Below, piece after piece: positions 46,921-54,682 of a stretch of 64,000 nt of DNA. The DNA comes from Niallia sp. XMNu-256 (GTDB taxonomy: Bacteria > Bacillota > Bacilli > Bacillales > Cytobacillaceae): contig NZ_CP137636.1 of the NCBI RefSeq assembly GCF_036670015.1, forward strand, positions 2,954,501-3,018,500, written 5' to 3'. A program made the position numbers and the translations under genes. The notes under the pieces are model-generated. The model did no database searches and was not told the DNA's origin. It saw nothing but the letters and a program-made list of their open reading frames with translations. Each line of letters opens with the position of its first letter. Positions within the stretch are counted from its first letter, which is position 1.

Positions 46921-47108
46921 AAATAAAGTAAAACTTCCATCAGTGGATGTTCTTCCCCCCTGATAGTTAGTTAAAACCAGCAGACTTGATGGTCACGCAG
47001 ACATGACCGCAGGCGTTTTAGTCTATGTTCATTATTTCGGACCTTTACGGACAGTTGATCCCCTACCTTGATCTTGATGGAGTGAATTTACTGCCCGTTA
47101 GGTGCGGG
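46921..47108 (+). repeat. Hairpin repeat family 2, near-full copy
   Basis: This lies in the 370-bp gap between deoB and xerD. It begins AAATAAAGTAAAACTTCCAT and has hairpin CATCAGTGG...CCCCCTGATAG. A conserved core follows (GGTCACGCAGA, TATGTTCATTATTTCGG, CTTTACG), then CAGTTGATCCCCTACCTTGA and the right end ACTGCCCGTTA. The same blocks run in order, on the opposite strand, at 53096-53306. The rest of the gap shows no gene. Confidence 0.7.
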
Positions 47109-47213
47109 AGAAAAAAAGCCACCATTTTATCACGGCAGCTCTGAAGAATTCTAAATGAAATTAATCTAGTTAAGGGATTGTACTCTTTACAAAGTGTGAT
47201 AGGGCGAATTTAT

Positions 47214-48107
47214 TTATGCACGTGGATGATATCGTCTATATTCATCATTTAATCTTGTTTTTGCTGCATTTATATAAATCTGGGTTGTCGATAGGTCCGC
47301 ATGACCAAGCATTTCTTGAACAGCCCGGATATCAGCCCCATTTTCCAATAAATGGGTGGCAAATGAATGTCTTAGTGTATGTGGCGTTAACTCTTTCTTA
47401 ATCCCTGCCTCATTGACCAATTTTTTTAAAATCTTCCAAAAACCTTGCCTTGACAATCGTTTTCCATGGTGATTTAAAAATAGAGAGTCGTCGTAATATT
47501 TAGGAGAAACAAATTGAGGCCTGCCCTCTTCTAAATAGGTTTGTAAGGCTTGGATGGCAGTTTTTCCAATGGGAATAACCCGTTCTTTATTTCCTTTTCC
47601 TGTACAACGAACAAACCCCATCATTAAATGAATATCATTCATAGATAAAGAGATTAACTCACTGACCCGAATTCCTGAGGCATATAATAACTCTAACATG
47701 GCTTTATCGCGAAGCCCATAATGATTAGTTGGATTAGGAGAATTTAATAAGGTTTCGACTTCTTGTAAGCTCATTATTTTTGGAAGGGAGCGCTCAACAT
47801 GCGGACCTTCGACAAATACAGATGGATCATCATCTGTCGCCTTTTCCCGTAATAAAAACTGATGCAGTGCCCTTATTGAAGCAATATGCCTGGCGATGGT
47901 ACGCGATGATTTCCCTTGCTCTTTTAAATAGTCTAAAAACCCAAAAATATGGAATTGCCTGGTTTCATTAAATCCCTTTAATTTCTCTACATTGGTTAAA
48001 TACTTTATGTAACTCTTTAAGTCTCTTTCGTATGATACAATGGTGTTTTCCGCTAATGCCTTTTCTGCAAGTAAAAAATGGGTAAACTTCTTTAATTCAG
48101 CTTCCAT
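47214..48107 (-). CDS. xerD: Site-specific tyrosine recombinase XerD
   Basis: With XerC (CodV) it resolves chromosome dimers at dif. 297 residues: N-terminal SAM-like DNA-binding domain (about 1-90) and catalytic domain with ASGIRVSEL (Arg), [15 protein letters not shown] (His, Arg), [14 protein letters not shown] (His, nucleophile Tyr). The gene is called ripX in B. subtilis. Follows yqzK by 6 bp and fur upstream. Confidence 0.96.
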   Translation of the reverse strand: MEAELKKFTHFLLAEKALAENTIVSYERDLKSYIKYLTNVEKLKGFNETRQFHIFGFLDYLKEQGKSSRTIARHIASIRALHQFLLREKATDDDPSVFVEGPHVERSLPKIMSLQEVETLLNSPNPTNHYGLRDKAMLELLYASGIRVSELISLSMNDIHLMMGFVRCTGKGNKERVIPIGKTAIQALQTYLEEGRPQFVSPKYYDDSLFLNHHGKRLSRQGFWKILKKLVNEAGIKKELTPHTLRHSFATHLLENGADIRAVQEMLGHADLSTTQIYINAAKTRLNDEYRRYHPRA

Positions 48108-48113
48108 CTATCA

Positions 48114-48341
48114 TTACTCCCCATTTAAATAAAACAAGATTAACCGATCAAACCAATTTGGATGCTGTTCCTCCCCTACTGCTATTACCTTAATTGCCGA
48201 TCCTTCTGGTTCATCATATCGGTGGTATTCTGTATATTCTTCATTTAACCACATAATACCATAATAAAAAAGAATTGTGCATCCAGTGAATAAAATAAAC
48301 ACTTTGATTGTATGGAACATTAATCTCAACCAGTTTTTCAT
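48114..48341 (-). CDS. yqzK: YqzK family protein (DUF4227), 75 aa
   Basis: A small protein with one membrane helix (about residues 9-30) and a hydrophilic C-terminus. The sequence and position between fur and xerD match YqzK, of unknown function. Ribosome site AGGAATAAAA is moderate. Confidence 0.8.
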   Translation of the reverse strand: MKNWLRLMFHTIKVFILFTGCTILFYYGIMWLNEEYTEYHRYDEPEGSAIKVIAVGEEQHPNWFDRLILFYLNGE

Positions 48342-48451
48342 TTTTATTCCTCCGCCAAGTATTTCCTACTTCATTCATATGCCAAGATGGACAGGTTTTA
48401 TACATCGATTAAAAAAGATTGGTTAGTTATCAATCGGATCCATATAAAACA

Positions 48452-48487
48452 AAAAAACCTCTTCTATTATTTATAGAAAAGGTTTTG
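48452..48487 (-). terminator. Terminator after fur
   Basis: Stem AAAACC-TTCTAT/ATAGAA-GGTTTT followed by seven T on the minus strand. Confidence 0.85.
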
Positions 48488-48490
48488 ATT

Positions 48491-48949
48491 TTAATTGCTC
48501 TTCTCTTTACTTTTTCCTTGACAGCGATGGCAAATTCCATGAAAAGTAAGCCTATGATCTTTAATTTTGAATTTCCACTCACGCTCAACAATTTCTTCAA
48601 CATCATCCAATAAATCTTGTTGAATTTCGTCAACAGATCCACATTCAATACAAACAAGATGGTGATGAAAATGCGCCGCACCCTCTGTACGGAGATCGTA
48701 TCTTGAGACACCGTCTCCAAAGTTTATTTTATCGACTATTTTCAATTCAGTTAGTAGCTCTAATGTTCGATAGACTGTAGCAAGACCAATCTCAGGCGAC
48801 TTTTCTTTCACAAGGAGGTAAACATCTTCTGCGCTTAAATGGTCTTCTTCATGTTCTAATAAAACCGCCACAGTCGCTTCACGTTGTGGTGTCAACTTGT
48901 AGCTTGATGAGTGTAATTGTTTTTTAATTCTTTCAATTCTAGTCTCCAT
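48491..48949 (-). CDS. fur: Ferric uptake regulator Fur
   Basis: Iron-responsive repressor. 152 residues starting METRIERIKKQLHSSSYKL. Winged-helix DNA-binding domain with PEIGLATVYRTLELL (recognition helix), the HFHHHLVCIECG metal-binding region and the C-terminal zinc site CHRC. Identity with B. subtilis Fur is very high. A Per-like box and a near-consensus sigma-A promoter lie upstream. Confidence 0.97.
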   Translation of the reverse strand: METRIERIKKQLHSSSYKLTPQREATVAVLLEHEEDHLSAEDVYLLVKEKSPEIGLATVYRTLELLTELKIVDKINFGDGVSRYDLRTEGAAHFHHHLVCIECGSVDEIQQDLLDDVEEIVEREWKFKIKDHRLTFHGICHRCQGKSKEKSN

Positions 48950-48981
48950 AACGAAAAGTTCCTCCTCTTCTCCCATTCTCA

Positions 48982-49009
48982 ATTATAACAAATGGAGAGG
49001 GGGTGTCAA
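48982..49009 (-). promoter_or_regulatory. Sigma-A promoter of fur
   Basis: TTGACA (49004-49009), a 16-base spacer and TATAAT (48982-48987) on the minus strand: both boxes match the consensus exactly. Confidence 0.8.
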
Positions 49010-49010
49010 T

Positions 49011-49025
49011 CTAAAATCATTATAA
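49011..49025 (-). promoter_or_regulatory. Per box upstream of the fur promoter
   Basis: TTATAATGATTTTAG on the minus strand matches the PerR consensus TTATAATNATTATAA at 12 of 14 fixed positions. It abuts the -35 box. PerR controls fur in B. subtilis, which supports the site. Confidence 0.6.
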
Positions 49026-49033
49026 TCTACATG

Positions 49034-49048
49034 TGATAATTGTTATTA
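49034..49048. promoter_or_regulatory. Fur-box-like inverted repeat
   Basis: TGATAATTGTTATTA resembles the 7-1-7 Fur box TGATAATNATTATCA (12 of 14 positions). It lies between the spoIIM stop and the Per box, and could mean autoregulation. Confidence 0.4.
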
Positions 49049-49049
49049 T

Positions 49050-49691
49050 TTAATATACAATATCGATTATTGTTTTCATTAATGAAGGAGATATATAGGC
49101 TTCAAAAAGTGCTGCTACAGCAAGGAATACCCCCGCCACAACGAAAATTAAAGCATATCTACCCAACAGCGGGAGAATCGGTTCGCTGTTTTTTTTCATA
49201 AACTGCCTTCTAAACATTTTCAACGAAATCGATACAGCCACTGTTGCTGTAATAATAAACACGGGAATGATAATAAAATTTTGCGGTAATACCGAAACAA
49301 ATGATAACAGAAATCCATTCCACCCCATTTGATTCACTAAAAATCCGACGGTAAAACCAATGACTAACCCTTTCATAAATAAAACAATTAATATGATTGG
49401 CAATCCGACAATTGAAATTCCCAGTATTCCCATCATCCCGATAAATTTGCTATTATCAAAGAAACTTTGCGAAAATACGTCGCTGGCTGATGCAATTTTA
49501 CCGTTTGAAACTTGTCCAAAGAACTGCGATAAATAATAGGCTAAATCTTCCTTTTGACTAAATGTTAAGCTATTTACAACAACTGCTCCGAATATGACCC
49601 CCATTAAAAATAAGACGACCACAAATAAATAAATTGAGGAATGCTCACGAATATGGGCGGCTACAACGTTCTGGTACATTTTTTTCTTCAT
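49050..49691 (-). CDS. spoIIM: Stage II sporulation protein M
   Basis: SpoIIM is the membrane scaffold of the SpoIIDMP machine that drives engulfment by septal peptidoglycan degradation. 213 residues with about five helices and the conserved MGLLGIS-like region (FIGMMGILGISIVGLP). Start ATG after AGGAGGAAG. Transcribed by sigma-E in the mother cell in B. subtilis. Confidence 0.95.
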   Translation of the reverse strand: MKKKMYQNVVAAHIREHSSIYLFVVVLFLMGVIFGAVVVNSLTFSQKEDLAYYLSQFFGQVSNGKIASASDVFSQSFFDNSKFIGMMGILGISIVGLPIILIVLFMKGLVIGFTVGFLVNQMGWNGFLLSFVSVLPQNFIIIPVFIITATVAVSISLKMFRRQFMKKNSEPILPLLGRYALIFVVAGVFLAVAALFEAYISPSLMKTIIDIVY

Positions 49692-49783
49692 TGCTCTTCC
49701 TCCTGCAAATGATTATTACAATTTATGCAGGAGGTCTGAAATCTATGACGCCGATTTAAACATTTAATAGATTTACTCTACTG

Positions 49784-50956
49784 TTAGTCCCCAACCGATA
49801 TTTTTCCATACTTTCCACCACCACCAGCAGAAAGGTTTAACTTGCCTGTTCTTGCGAGGACAATGTACTGAGCTAGCTTTTCTGGAACGACGTTTTTTAA
49901 GTGTTCAATTGGAACATCATGTAGAATCGCCATTTCGGTACCAAAATGATTTAATAGTTTTCCTCTAATTTTTGGTCCAAGTCCCGGAATGAATTCAAGC
50001 GGAATTTGATGGATATAGGGAGGGCGTTCTCGCTTATTTCTGTTATCTCCCGATAATTCGGCAATCCGCTCCGCTACACCTTTTACATATTTAGAATGTC
50101 CACAATGAGCGCAAGTTGTTTCAGTCTCTGGGTGAAAAGGGTGAAGACATTTTTCACAAACGGTTTGGTGGTATTTTCCAAGTAATGGATCTAGTCCATA
50201 GTTAGCCAAGATTTTCCTTTCCTCTACATTATGCAACGCTTTTTCTAACTCACGGAAAGTTCGATTTTCCATCTCAATTGCCTGATATTCACGGGCTATT
50301 TTTCCAAGCGAATGTGCATCTGAATTAGATAAAAATGAATAGGAATGGAGCTCAGCAATTCCGTCTGCCATGTACGTGTTAGAGCTTAAGCCAAGTTCAA
50401 TTCCATCGATATATTCTGGAATGAACACCTCTGTTAAAGAGGAATGAACCCCTTTCCCATATAGACTTTTATAAGGGGTAAACACATGAGCTGGAATAAA
50501 TAATCCATTTAATTCTTTCACCTTTTGTTGTAACTCTTTTCCACTACAATAAATCCGTTGGGAGCTAAGATGAATATTTTTCAAATGATTACTCAGCCAG
50601 TTCGAGAAGGTTTTTAGCGTTTCAATGGTCGGTAAATAACAAAGAACGTGGATGGGACCATGACAGTTTTCATCATAAATTTCCAATTCTGAACCAGGAA
50701 TAATTGTTAAACCGCCGTAACTTAATCCACCTTCCTCTAGTTGAATCAATTCACCTGCCTCCATCAGTTCTTCCATCTCAATGATAACTTCAGGAGAATG
50801 ACAATCAATAATGCCAATCATGTTCAATCCCTTTTCATCCCTTGCATGAGCAATAATATTTGAAAAGGTTAACGTTTTGGCACCAGTAATTTTAACCGCC
50901 CTGCCGTTTTTTGTTCTGCCAATGTGAATATGTAAATCAACAAAATATTGGTTCAT
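49784..50956 (-). CDS. Endonuclease Q family protein
   Basis: The 390 residues have an N-terminal PHP-type metal domain (DLHIHIGRT, GIIDCHSPE, SNSDAHSLG). A zinc ribbon follows (CEKCLHPFHPETETTCAHCG, about 268-287), then a C-terminal helix-hairpin-helix stretch (IPGLGPKIRGKLLNHFG). This order matches endonuclease Q, which cuts at deaminated bases in DNA. It overlaps nudF by 4 bp, so the two are likely co-expressed; the pairing suggests damage clearance. Confidence 0.88.
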   Translation of the reverse strand: MNQYFVDLHIHIGRTKNGRAVKITGAKTLTFSNIIAHARDEKGLNMIGIIDCHSPEVIIEMEELMEAGELIQLEEGGLSYGGLTIIPGSELEIYDENCHGPIHVLCYLPTIETLKTFSNWLSNHLKNIHLSSQRIYCSGKELQQKVKELNGLFIPAHVFTPYKSLYGKGVHSSLTEVFIPEYIDGIELGLSSNTYMADGIAELHSYSFLSNSDAHSLGKIAREYQAIEMENRTFRELEKALHNVEERKILANYGLDPLLGKYHQTVCEKCLHPFHPETETTCAHCGHSKYVKGVAERIAELSGDNRNKRERPPYIHQIPLEFIPGLGPKIRGKLLNHFGTEMAILHDVPIEHLKNVVPEKLAQYIVLARTGKLNLSAGGGGKYGKISVGD

Positions 50957-51507
50957 ATTTGCTTCAACGCCTCTTGTAACTGCAAATATTGAACGGCAAA
51001 GACAGTTTTTGCATCATAAATTTTTTTCTCCTCAATGGCATGCATGGCTTCTTCCAGTGTCAATTCTCGTAATTCAACAAATTCATCTTCATCAAGGCCA
51101 GCGGCATTTTCTTTTTTTGACAACCCTTTCGCTAAGTAAACATGAACAATTTCATCAGCAAAACCCGGTGATGTATAGAAAGAACTAACTAGTTCCAGCC
51201 CTTCACATTGGTAACCCGTTTCTTCTTCTAATTCTCGCATTGCACATTGAGCTGGATCTTCTCCCTTTTCAAGTTTACCAGCTGGAATTTCGAAGATTGT
51301 TCGCTCCAATGCTTTACGGTATTGCTCGACTAATACAAATTTATTTTCGGTAGTTACTGCAATAATTGCGACAGCCCCTGGATGTTTGACTATTTCACGC
51401 TTCGCTTGTTTGCCATTTGGAAGTTCCACGTCATCCACTTGCAAGGAAATGATCTTTCCACTAAAAATTTGTTGGGTTGACAGTGTTTTTTCTTCAAGAC
51501 TTTTCAA
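50953..51507 (-). CDS. nudF: ADP-ribose pyrophosphatase NudF
   Basis: A cytoplasmic Nudix hydrolase that cleaves ADP-ribose to AMP and ribose 5-phosphate. 184 residues. The Nudix box GEDPAQCAMRELEEETGY matches GX5EX7REUXEEXGU. The C-terminal half has the EDEFVELRELTLEEA region of this subfamily. Divergent from mciZ. Confidence 0.95.
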   Translation of the reverse strand: MKSLEEKTLSTQQIFSGKIISLQVDDVELPNGKQAKREIVKHPGAVAIIAVTTENKFVLVEQYRKALERTIFEIPAGKLEKGEDPAQCAMRELEEETGYQCEGLELVSSFYTSPGFADEIVHVYLAKGLSKKENAAGLDEDEFVELRELTLEEAMHAIEEKKIYDAKTVFAVQYLQLQEALKQI

Positions 51508-51579
51508 TTTATACCCCTCCAGTTCTATTCAATTTATTGACTCATACATTTTAGCATACTCGGTTAGGGGGAAATGAGA

Positions 51580-51795
51580 ATGAATATTTATGTCCATGAA
51601 AAAGGAGTTCTTTTAACAGGTAAAGCATGGGAAATAAGACAAAAGTTAAACGAGTATGGTAAATGTTATGAATATGTTGCAGATTGGGTGGGAGCCCAGT
51701 CTAAAGATGCCTCAAATGTATCTTATCACAAGCCTTCCTTAATCATGAATCCACAGCAAAAAGAATTTAGACCCACTTCCTCTAAGAAACGCTAA
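51580..51795 (+). CDS. mciZ: FtsZ inhibitor MciZ with a C-terminal extension
   Basis: MciZ is a 40-residue mother-cell peptide that caps FtsZ filaments and stops further septa in sporulation. Here residues 1-40 align without gaps to the B. subtilis peptide, keeping KGV, GKAWEIR (Arg20, needed for FtsZ binding), KL.EYG and Y..DW. About 31 extra residues follow (SKDASNVSYHKPSLIMNPQQ and KEFRPTSSKKR). The ATG at 51580 is chosen because GGGGG lies 8 bases upstream; an ATG 6 bases earlier would sit 2 bases from it. Position between nudF and yqkF is the standard one. Confidence 0.9.
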   Translation: MNIYVHEKGVLLTGKAWEIRQKLNEYGKCYEYVADWVGAQSKDASNVSYHKPSLIMNPQQKEFRPTSSKKR

Positions 51796-51853
51796 TGCTT
51801 TTTCTGGTTTTAGAATTAGCAGAGTGTTATAAATAAGGAAGGAGGTGTCGCAT

Positions 51854-52774
51854 TTGGTACAGAAACGACAATTAGGGACTTCTGATTTACAAGTTTCAGA
51901 ACTCGGATTAGGATGTATGTCTCTCGGTACCGATCCTTTAAAGGCTGAATCTATTATAAAACATGCAGTTGAGGCCGGAATTAATTTTTTTGATAGTGCC
52001 GATTTATATGACTATGGTGAAAACGAAAATATTCTAGGCCAAACACTAAAGCCTATTCGAGATAAGGTAGTAATCTCTACAAAAGTAGGGAACCGCTGGA
52101 ATGAAGGAAAAGAAGGCTGGTGTTGGGATCCCTCAAAAGCTTATATAAAAGAAGCAGTTAAAAATAGCTTAAAAAGGCTGGATACCGATTATATCGATTT
52201 ATACCAACTTCACGGTGGAACGATTGAAGACCCTATTGAGGAAACGATCGATGCCTTTGAGGAACTAAAGGCTGAGGGATACATTCGCTATTACGGTATT
52301 TCTTCCATTCGTCCGAATGTAATTCGAGAATATATCGAGAAATCGAATATCGTCTCGGTCATGATGCAGTACAGTCTGCTCGACCGTAGACCAGAGGAAG
52401 AGGCCCTTCCTCTTTTAAACAAGCACGGGATTAGCGTCATTACAAGAGGATCACTGGCAAAAGGACTTTTGAGCGTTAACATGTCAGATAGAGCATCCTT
52501 TGCTATTCGTGAAAAAGGTTATTTAGATTATTCGTTTTCAGAAGTGTCTAATGTAGTAGATAAACTTACAGCCTCATTACAACGTCCATTAAATGAAATT
52601 GCTTTGCATTATAATTTAGCCCATCCTGCTGTTGCTTCGGTTGTAGTTGGTGCTAGTTCAGTACAGCAATTGAAACAAAATGTACAGGCAGTTAATAGTG
52701 AAAAGCTAACTACAGAAGATGTCACTCAACTTCAGGCTTTGACAAAGAATAATATCTACCGAGAACATCGCTAA
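51854..52774 (+). CDS. yqkF: Aldo/keto reductase YqkF
   Basis: A NADPH-dependent reductase of the AKR superfamily. 306 residues. The catalytic tetrad is visible: Asp and Tyr in FDSADLYDYGENE, Lys in VISTKVGNRW, His in LYQLHGGTIED. Start is TTG (51854-51856) with GGAGGTG upstream; the in-frame GTG at 51845 sits inside that site. Highly similar to B. subtilis YqkF. Substrate unknown. Confidence 0.93.
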   Translation: MVQKRQLGTSDLQVSELGLGCMSLGTDPLKAESIIKHAVEAGINFFDSADLYDYGENENILGQTLKPIRDKVVISTKVGNRWNEGKEGWCWDPSKAYIKEAVKNSLKRLDTDYIDLYQLHGGTIEDPIEETIDAFEELKAEGYIRYYGISSIRPNVIREYIEKSNIVSVMMQYSLLDRRPEEEALPLLNKHGISVITRGSLAKGLLSVNMSDRASFAIREKGYLDYSFSEVSNVVDKLTASLQRPLNEIALHYNLAHPAVASVVVGASSVQQLKQNVQAVNSEKLTTEDVTQLQALTKNNIYREHR

Positions 52775-52816
52775 AATAGTAGGCAACTTCCACTTTCCGA
52801 AGTTGCCTACTATTTT
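52773..52816. terminator. Bidirectional terminator between yqkF and yqkE
   Basis: An 18-bp perfect stem AAAATAGTAGGCAACTTC/GAAGTTGCCTACTATTTT, shared by convergent genes. Confidence 0.92.
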
Positions 52817-53051
52817 ATTTAAAGTCTTTCCAATTAAAACTACTTTCATTAAGCAGCTCTTCAAAGCTTTTATTTTTCTCTTTTTGTCTGCGTTCTTTCT
52901 TTTTCTGCTCTTCTTGGGCTTTCCTTTTTTGTTCTTCCGCTGTCTCTAATTCCTTTTTCTTTTCCTTTAGTTCCTTAACTAGATCTGCGTTTAAGAGATC
53001 CCCCAATGTAGCTGATTTCTCAACAGCTTTTTTCTCTTGTTTTTTTCTCAT
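52815..53051 (-). CDS. yqkE: YqkE family protein (DUF3886), 78 aa
   Basis: A highly charged protein. TLGDLLNADLVKELKEKKKE is followed by a long Lys/Glu coiled-coil-like stretch. The C-terminus is FEELLNESSFNWKDFK. It matches YqkE in type and position. Function unknown. Confidence 0.8.
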   Translation of the reverse strand: MRKKQEKKAVEKSATLGDLLNADLVKELKEKKKELETAEEQKRKAQEEQKKKERRQKEKNKSFEELLNESSFNWKDFK

Positions 53052-53095
53052 CCAAATCCCTCTTTAACATTGAATTTTCATAACCCATTATAACA

Positions 53096-53306
53096 TTTAT
53101 CAGGCTTAACGGGCAGTAAGACTCCCACCTCAAGATTCTGAGTAAAATAAAAGAAGATAGGTGGGGAATCAACTGATCGTAAAGCGCCGAAATAATGAAC
53201 ATAAACTTAATACGCTCCAGCAACATCTGCGTGACCAACGCTGTGGACTAAAGCTTTCCATCAGTGGGGATGAAAGCCCCCCTACTGATGGATGTTTTAC
53301 TTTATT
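53096..53306 (-). repeat. Hairpin repeat family 2, longest copy
   Basis: On the minus strand: AATAAAGTAAAACATCCATC, hairpin 1 (ATCAGT...ACTGAT around a GGGGGG/CCCC core), a core with GGTCACGCAGATG and TATGTTCATTATTTCGG, then hairpin 2 (CAGT..CCCCACCT/AGGTGGG..ACTG) and right end TTAAGCCTGATAAATG. About 211 bp, no reading frame. It occupies most of the 329-bp gap between yqkE and the next gene. Confidence 0.72.
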
Positions 53307-53380
53307 GACTGCATAATTTCCTCTCTTTTCAACCATGTTAACAAGTGAAGTACATACTTATTATTTAGGAGATGAACAAC

Positions 53381-53512
53381 TTGAGTCAAAAACGTGAAAA
53401 AGGTTATAGCCAAAAGGGAAAGCCGAATGCTGATACGGTAAAAAATACAATTGCTGCTGAAGATTTAGAAACAGCTATCCATCCAACGAAAAAACAAAAT
53501 TCTAAACAGTAA
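53381..53512 (+). CDS. Small hypothetical protein (43 aa)
   Basis: A TTG-initiated frame of 43 codons (MSQKREKGYSQKGKPNADTV...) with AGGAG 9 bases upstream and a clean terminator right after the stop. It is very hydrophilic, rich in Lys, Gln and Ala. I do not recognise the family. An ATG 9 bases upstream would sit directly on the ribosome site. The ribosome site plus terminator make it likely a real gene. Confidence 0.6.
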   Translation: MSQKREKGYSQKGKPNADTVKNTIAAEDLETAIHPTKKQNSKQ

Positions 53513-53538
53513 ACCGCTTTTTCATAAGCGGTTTTTTT
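53511..53538 (+). terminator. Terminator after the 43-aa gene
   Basis: Stem AAACCGCTT/AAGCGGTTT then TTTT. Confidence 0.85.
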
Positions 53539-53610
53539 GAATGAATTTTTTCTATTATCTCATACTAAAAAACAAATTCAGTTATGCATCAACCATCGGA
53601 GGCAGCAATA

Positions 53611-54546
53611 ATGAATAAGAAAAAGGTACTTCAATGGTCTTTTTCGGCCGCCCTATTTCTTTCTTCTATAGGTATTTACGCGTCAAATCGACTAATGTAC
53701 ATGAAAACTAAAGATGATGAAGCCATTATCCACCGCGAAAAGAATGCAGGACGAATAAATCCAGACGAATTTAACTCCTTAAATAAAAGAGAAGTTACCC
53801 TTTCTTCTCCATTCGGTTATCCGTTAAAATTGCTTCTTGTCGAACCACTTGTCACCAACCGTTACATCATTATTTCTCATGGGGTAACTGAAAATAAACT
53901 GAGTTGTATAAAATATGTAAAATTTTATTCAGACAGAGGTTTTAATGTCCTTATGTATGATCACCGACGCCACGGAGAATCAGGGGGAAAAACGACTAGC
54001 TATGGTTATTACGAAAAATATGATTTGCGTGCAATTGTGCATTGGCTAAAGCAAGACATGGGTCCAGAGATTTTACTAGGCATTCATGGAGAATCGATGG
54101 GAGCTGCCACTCTTCTTCTTTATGCCGGCATGCTTGAAGATGGTGCTGATTTTTATATTGCCGATTGCCCTTTTTCCGACCTTAAAGAGTTAGTATCCTA
54201 TCTCATCAAAAAAGAGGTTAAATTGCCTCCAAAACTGGTTTTGCCTGTTTCTAATTTATTCTTACGACTACGGGATCGCTATACTCTTCACGACATTTCG
54301 CCGATTTCTGTGATTGATAAAATTAATAACCCAATTTTATTTATTCATACTAAAAAGGACGACTTCATTTTACCTTCCATGACTGAGGAACTTTATCACC
54401 GGAAAATAGGACCCAAACAATTATACCTGGCCGAAAACGGATTTCACGCCTGTTCTTATAATGATAATAAAGAGTCTTATGAAGCTACTGTTGATGAATT
54501 TTTAAAGAACTTTGTTTTTAACATGGTGGAACAACAAGCAAACTAG
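53611..54546 (+). CDS. yqkD: Alpha/beta hydrolase, YqkD-like, copy 1
   Basis: About 311 residues: an N-terminal membrane anchor (about 8-25), then an alpha/beta-hydrolase domain. The nucleophile elbow is GIHGESMGAAT (GxSxG). The likely acid is Asp in HTKKDDFILP, and the His is in ENGFHACS. The oxyanion region is ISHGVTENK, with YDHRRHGESGG downstream. The start at 53611 follows GGAGG by 8 bases. It resembles B. subtilis YqkD; substrate unknown. A close paralogue follows. Confidence 0.88.
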   Translation: MNKKKVLQWSFSAALFLSSIGIYASNRLMYMKTKDDEAIIHREKNAGRINPDEFNSLNKREVTLSSPFGYPLKLLLVEPLVTNRYIIISHGVTENKLSCIKYVKFYSDRGFNVLMYDHRRHGESGGKTTSYGYYEKYDLRAIVHWLKQDMGPEILLGIHGESMGAATLLLYAGMLEDGADFYIADCPFSDLKELVSYLIKKEVKLPPKLVLPVSNLFLRLRDRYTLHDISPISVIDKINNPILFIHTKKDDFILPSMTEELYHRKIGPKQLYLAENGFHACSYNDNKESYEATVDEFLKNFVFNMVEQQAN

Positions 54547-54555
54547 AATGATTTC

Positions 54556-54584
54556 GCACCCTCAAACCATTTTGGGTGCTTTTT
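54556..54584 (+). terminator. Terminator between the two yqkD-like genes
   Basis: Stem GCACCC/GGGTGC then TTTTTC. Confidence 0.75.
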
Positions 54585-54682
54585 CTTTATTTTAATTTTT
54601 TTAACATCCTTAATATGGGCACCATCCCTTATACACTACAGTATTATATATTACTAATAAAAAAACGGAGGCGCGCCTTGTT

